DNA from: JBEKJU01 sp050011095
GTDB taxonomy: Bacteria > Desulfobacterota > Syntrophorhabdia > Syntrophorhabdales > WCHB1-27
Assembly (NCBI GenBank): GCA_050011095.1
Contig: JBEKJU010000201.1
Location: 1 to 6,726, forward strand
Direction: 5' to 3'
DNA: 6,726 bases
Part shown: piece after piece, positions 5,927 to 6,726 of the stretch
How the letters are laid out: every line of letters begins with the position of its first letter
Numbering within the stretch: position 1 is the stretch's first letter
Notes under the pieces: generated by a model
The model's input: only the letters and a program-made list of their open reading frames with translations
Databases searched by the model: none
Told to the model about the DNA's origin: nothing
Position numbers and translations under genes: made by a program

Positions 5927-6433
5927 CTACTTCGGCACCATCTTTTCGCGGCGCTCCTCTCCCGTCTGCAGGTCCTTGCCATACACCTCGATATAGTGGA
6001 CCTTGGGACCCGTCAGCCCTTCGGAGGCGTCGATGTACATCTTCTCCAGGATGGCCGGACGGCCGTCGATGATTGCCTCGGCACGGAAGGCGCCCTTCTC
6101 CTTCTTCACGGTGAATTGCCGCTCGGGGGCGGCCACCAGGGTCATTTTATAGCCGTTTACCGACGGGTCCGGCTTGATGGTAAAACCGTAGGCCTTTTTT
6201 TTCTCGATCCAGCTGAGTTTCTCCCGGTGACCGTCCCCGGCGAGTAGGACCCAGTAGGCGATCACCGGCTCCGTGGGATCCAGTTTGCCGTCGGCGGTGA
6301 GCCGGGCGTCGTAATGCACGACGTTGGCGTTCTTGCTCCGCTCGATGATGAACAGCGGCGTAGTTGTTATCTGGGCCGCGGCCGAAGCGGCCAGCAGCGC
6401 CAGACCGGCGAACCACCACATTGCCTTTTTCAT
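5927..6433 (-). CDS. Secreted DUF4833 protein of unknown function
   Basis: A 168-residue protein that I place in the DUF4833 family from its LFIIERSKNANVVHYDA (27-43), PVIAYWVLL (56-64) and KKAYGF (79-84) pattern. It opens with a Sec-type signal peptide, MKKAMWWFAGLALLAASAAAQ, with likely cleavage after the A-A-A at 18-20, so it should be periplasmic or outer-surface.

I chose the ATG at 6433 because the signal peptide begins there and GGAAGGAGGT lies just upstream; an in-frame upstream start at 6472 would bury that signal behind 13 extra residues. The mature part is short, charged and beta-rich in appearance, without visible catalytic motifs. It converges on the PAP2 gene with only 45 bases between the two stop codons. 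No function is known to me for the family; a link to the lipid operon is not established. Confidence 0.75.
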   Translation of the reverse strand: MKKAMWWFAGLALLAASAAAQITTTPLFIIERSKNANVVHYDARLTADGKLDPTEPVIAYWVLLAGDGHREKLSWIEKKKAYGFTIKPDPSVNGYKMTLVAAPERQFTVKKEKGAFRAEAIIDGRPAILEKMYIDASEGLTGPKVHYIEVYGKDLQTGEERREKMVPK

Positions 6434-6726
6434 GGGACCTCCTTCCCGGATATGGACTTCACTGCAAACCACAACATATTGATCCAGTCTCCCCCCACTT
6501 ATTGTAGCAGTTCCCGAGTTAGGCTACCCCCTTTTTTTCAGGCCCTCTCGAGGCGTTCCGTAAGAAGGGCCCCATCCCATCGTGTGCGGCGCAAGGGGCT
6601 TCTACTGTAGGCGACGGCAAAAATACCCTCATTTCTAACGATCCGCACGCCCGCAAAAGCTTTAAGCAGGTGCAACTCACCCTTTTTCAGGCATCGATTT
6701 GAGATTCGGGGAGGGCCTGTCTCACC
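6434..6726. other. Upstream region of the DUF4833 gene; no gene seen
   Basis: About 290 bases to the window edge. The part next to the gene holds its ribosome binding site and a candidate promoter. Further right are the inverted repeat GTAGC...GCTAC (6504-6508 / 6523-6527), followed after CCCC by seven T's, and a long-looped inverted repeat, AGAAG(GG)CCCC (6563-6573) with GGGGCTTCT (6595-6603). The only frame of any length is a low-complexity + strand one without a ribosome binding site, which I do not call. Confidence 0.5.
6501..6509 (-). promoter_or_regulatory. Candidate extended -10 promoter of the DUF4833 gene
   Basis: On the - strand this reads TGCTACAAT: a -10 hexamer TACAAT (five of six consensus positions) preceded by the TGn extension. 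No good -35 is seen upstream, which extended -10 promoters tolerate. It would give a leader of about 60 bases before the ATG at 6433. The TGCTAC part is also one arm of a GTAGC/GCTAC inverted repeat with a 14-base gap, a possible operator. Confidence 0.35.

Noticed and set aside
6504..6538. GTAGC...GCTAC hairpin followed by CCCC and seven T's as a + strand terminator
   Set aside because: The stem is only 5 bp with a 14-base loop, and no + strand gene lies upstream to terminate. It is kept only as an inverted repeat near a promoter.
6314..6610. Open frame of 98 codons on the + strand near the right edge
   Set aside because: It overlaps the DUF4833 signal peptide region in antisense, is low in complexity and has no ribosome binding site.

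Overview
The window looks like a chromosomal piece of a Gram-negative bacterium with roughly balanced base composition. A sphingolipid-type gene set, a cardiolipin-synthase-like lipoprotein and a DUF4833 protein together suggest Desulfobacterota/Deltaproteobacteria or a related lineage. That placement is inference: no rRNA or other marker gene is present.

Layout. Positions 1-122 hold the 3' end of a group II intron on the + strand: the last codons of its reverse transcriptase, a textbook 34-nt domain V and a domain VI hairpin. A phospholipase-D-superfamily lipoprotein (149-1546, - strand) follows, with its stop codon only about 27 bases from the intron end. Next is a small glycine-rich membrane protein of the general-stress-protein-17M/DUF1269-like type (1808-2347, - strand). 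A 427-bp divergent intergenic region (2348-2774) separates these from a compact + strand operon. It contains several hairpins and a candidate promoter for the operon.

The operon (2775-5881) is the core of the window. It has an NAD(P)-dependent epimerase/dehydratase-type reductase, a serine palmitoyltransferase-like alpha-oxoamine synthase, and a PAP2-superfamily membrane protein whose motifs resemble inositol-phosphorylceramide (Aur1-type) and sphingomyelin synthases. Gaps are 19 and 52 bases. The natural reading is a bacterial sphingolipid module. Spt condenses serine with a fatty acyl thioester to 3-ketosphinganine. The reductase removes the ketone before or after N-acylation. The PAP2 protein adds, or possibly removes, a phosphate-linked head group at the membrane. 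No N-acyltransferase (ceramide synthase) or dedicated acyl carrier protein is in the window, so the pathway as seen is incomplete.

A convergent - strand gene (5927-6433) encodes a secreted DUF4833 protein of unknown function. The last 290 bases hold its probable promoter region and no recognisable gene.

The catalytic motifs are read directly. The assignment of the three genes to one sphingolipid pathway, and especially the head-group role of the PAP2 protein, is inference from motifs and gene neighbourhood.
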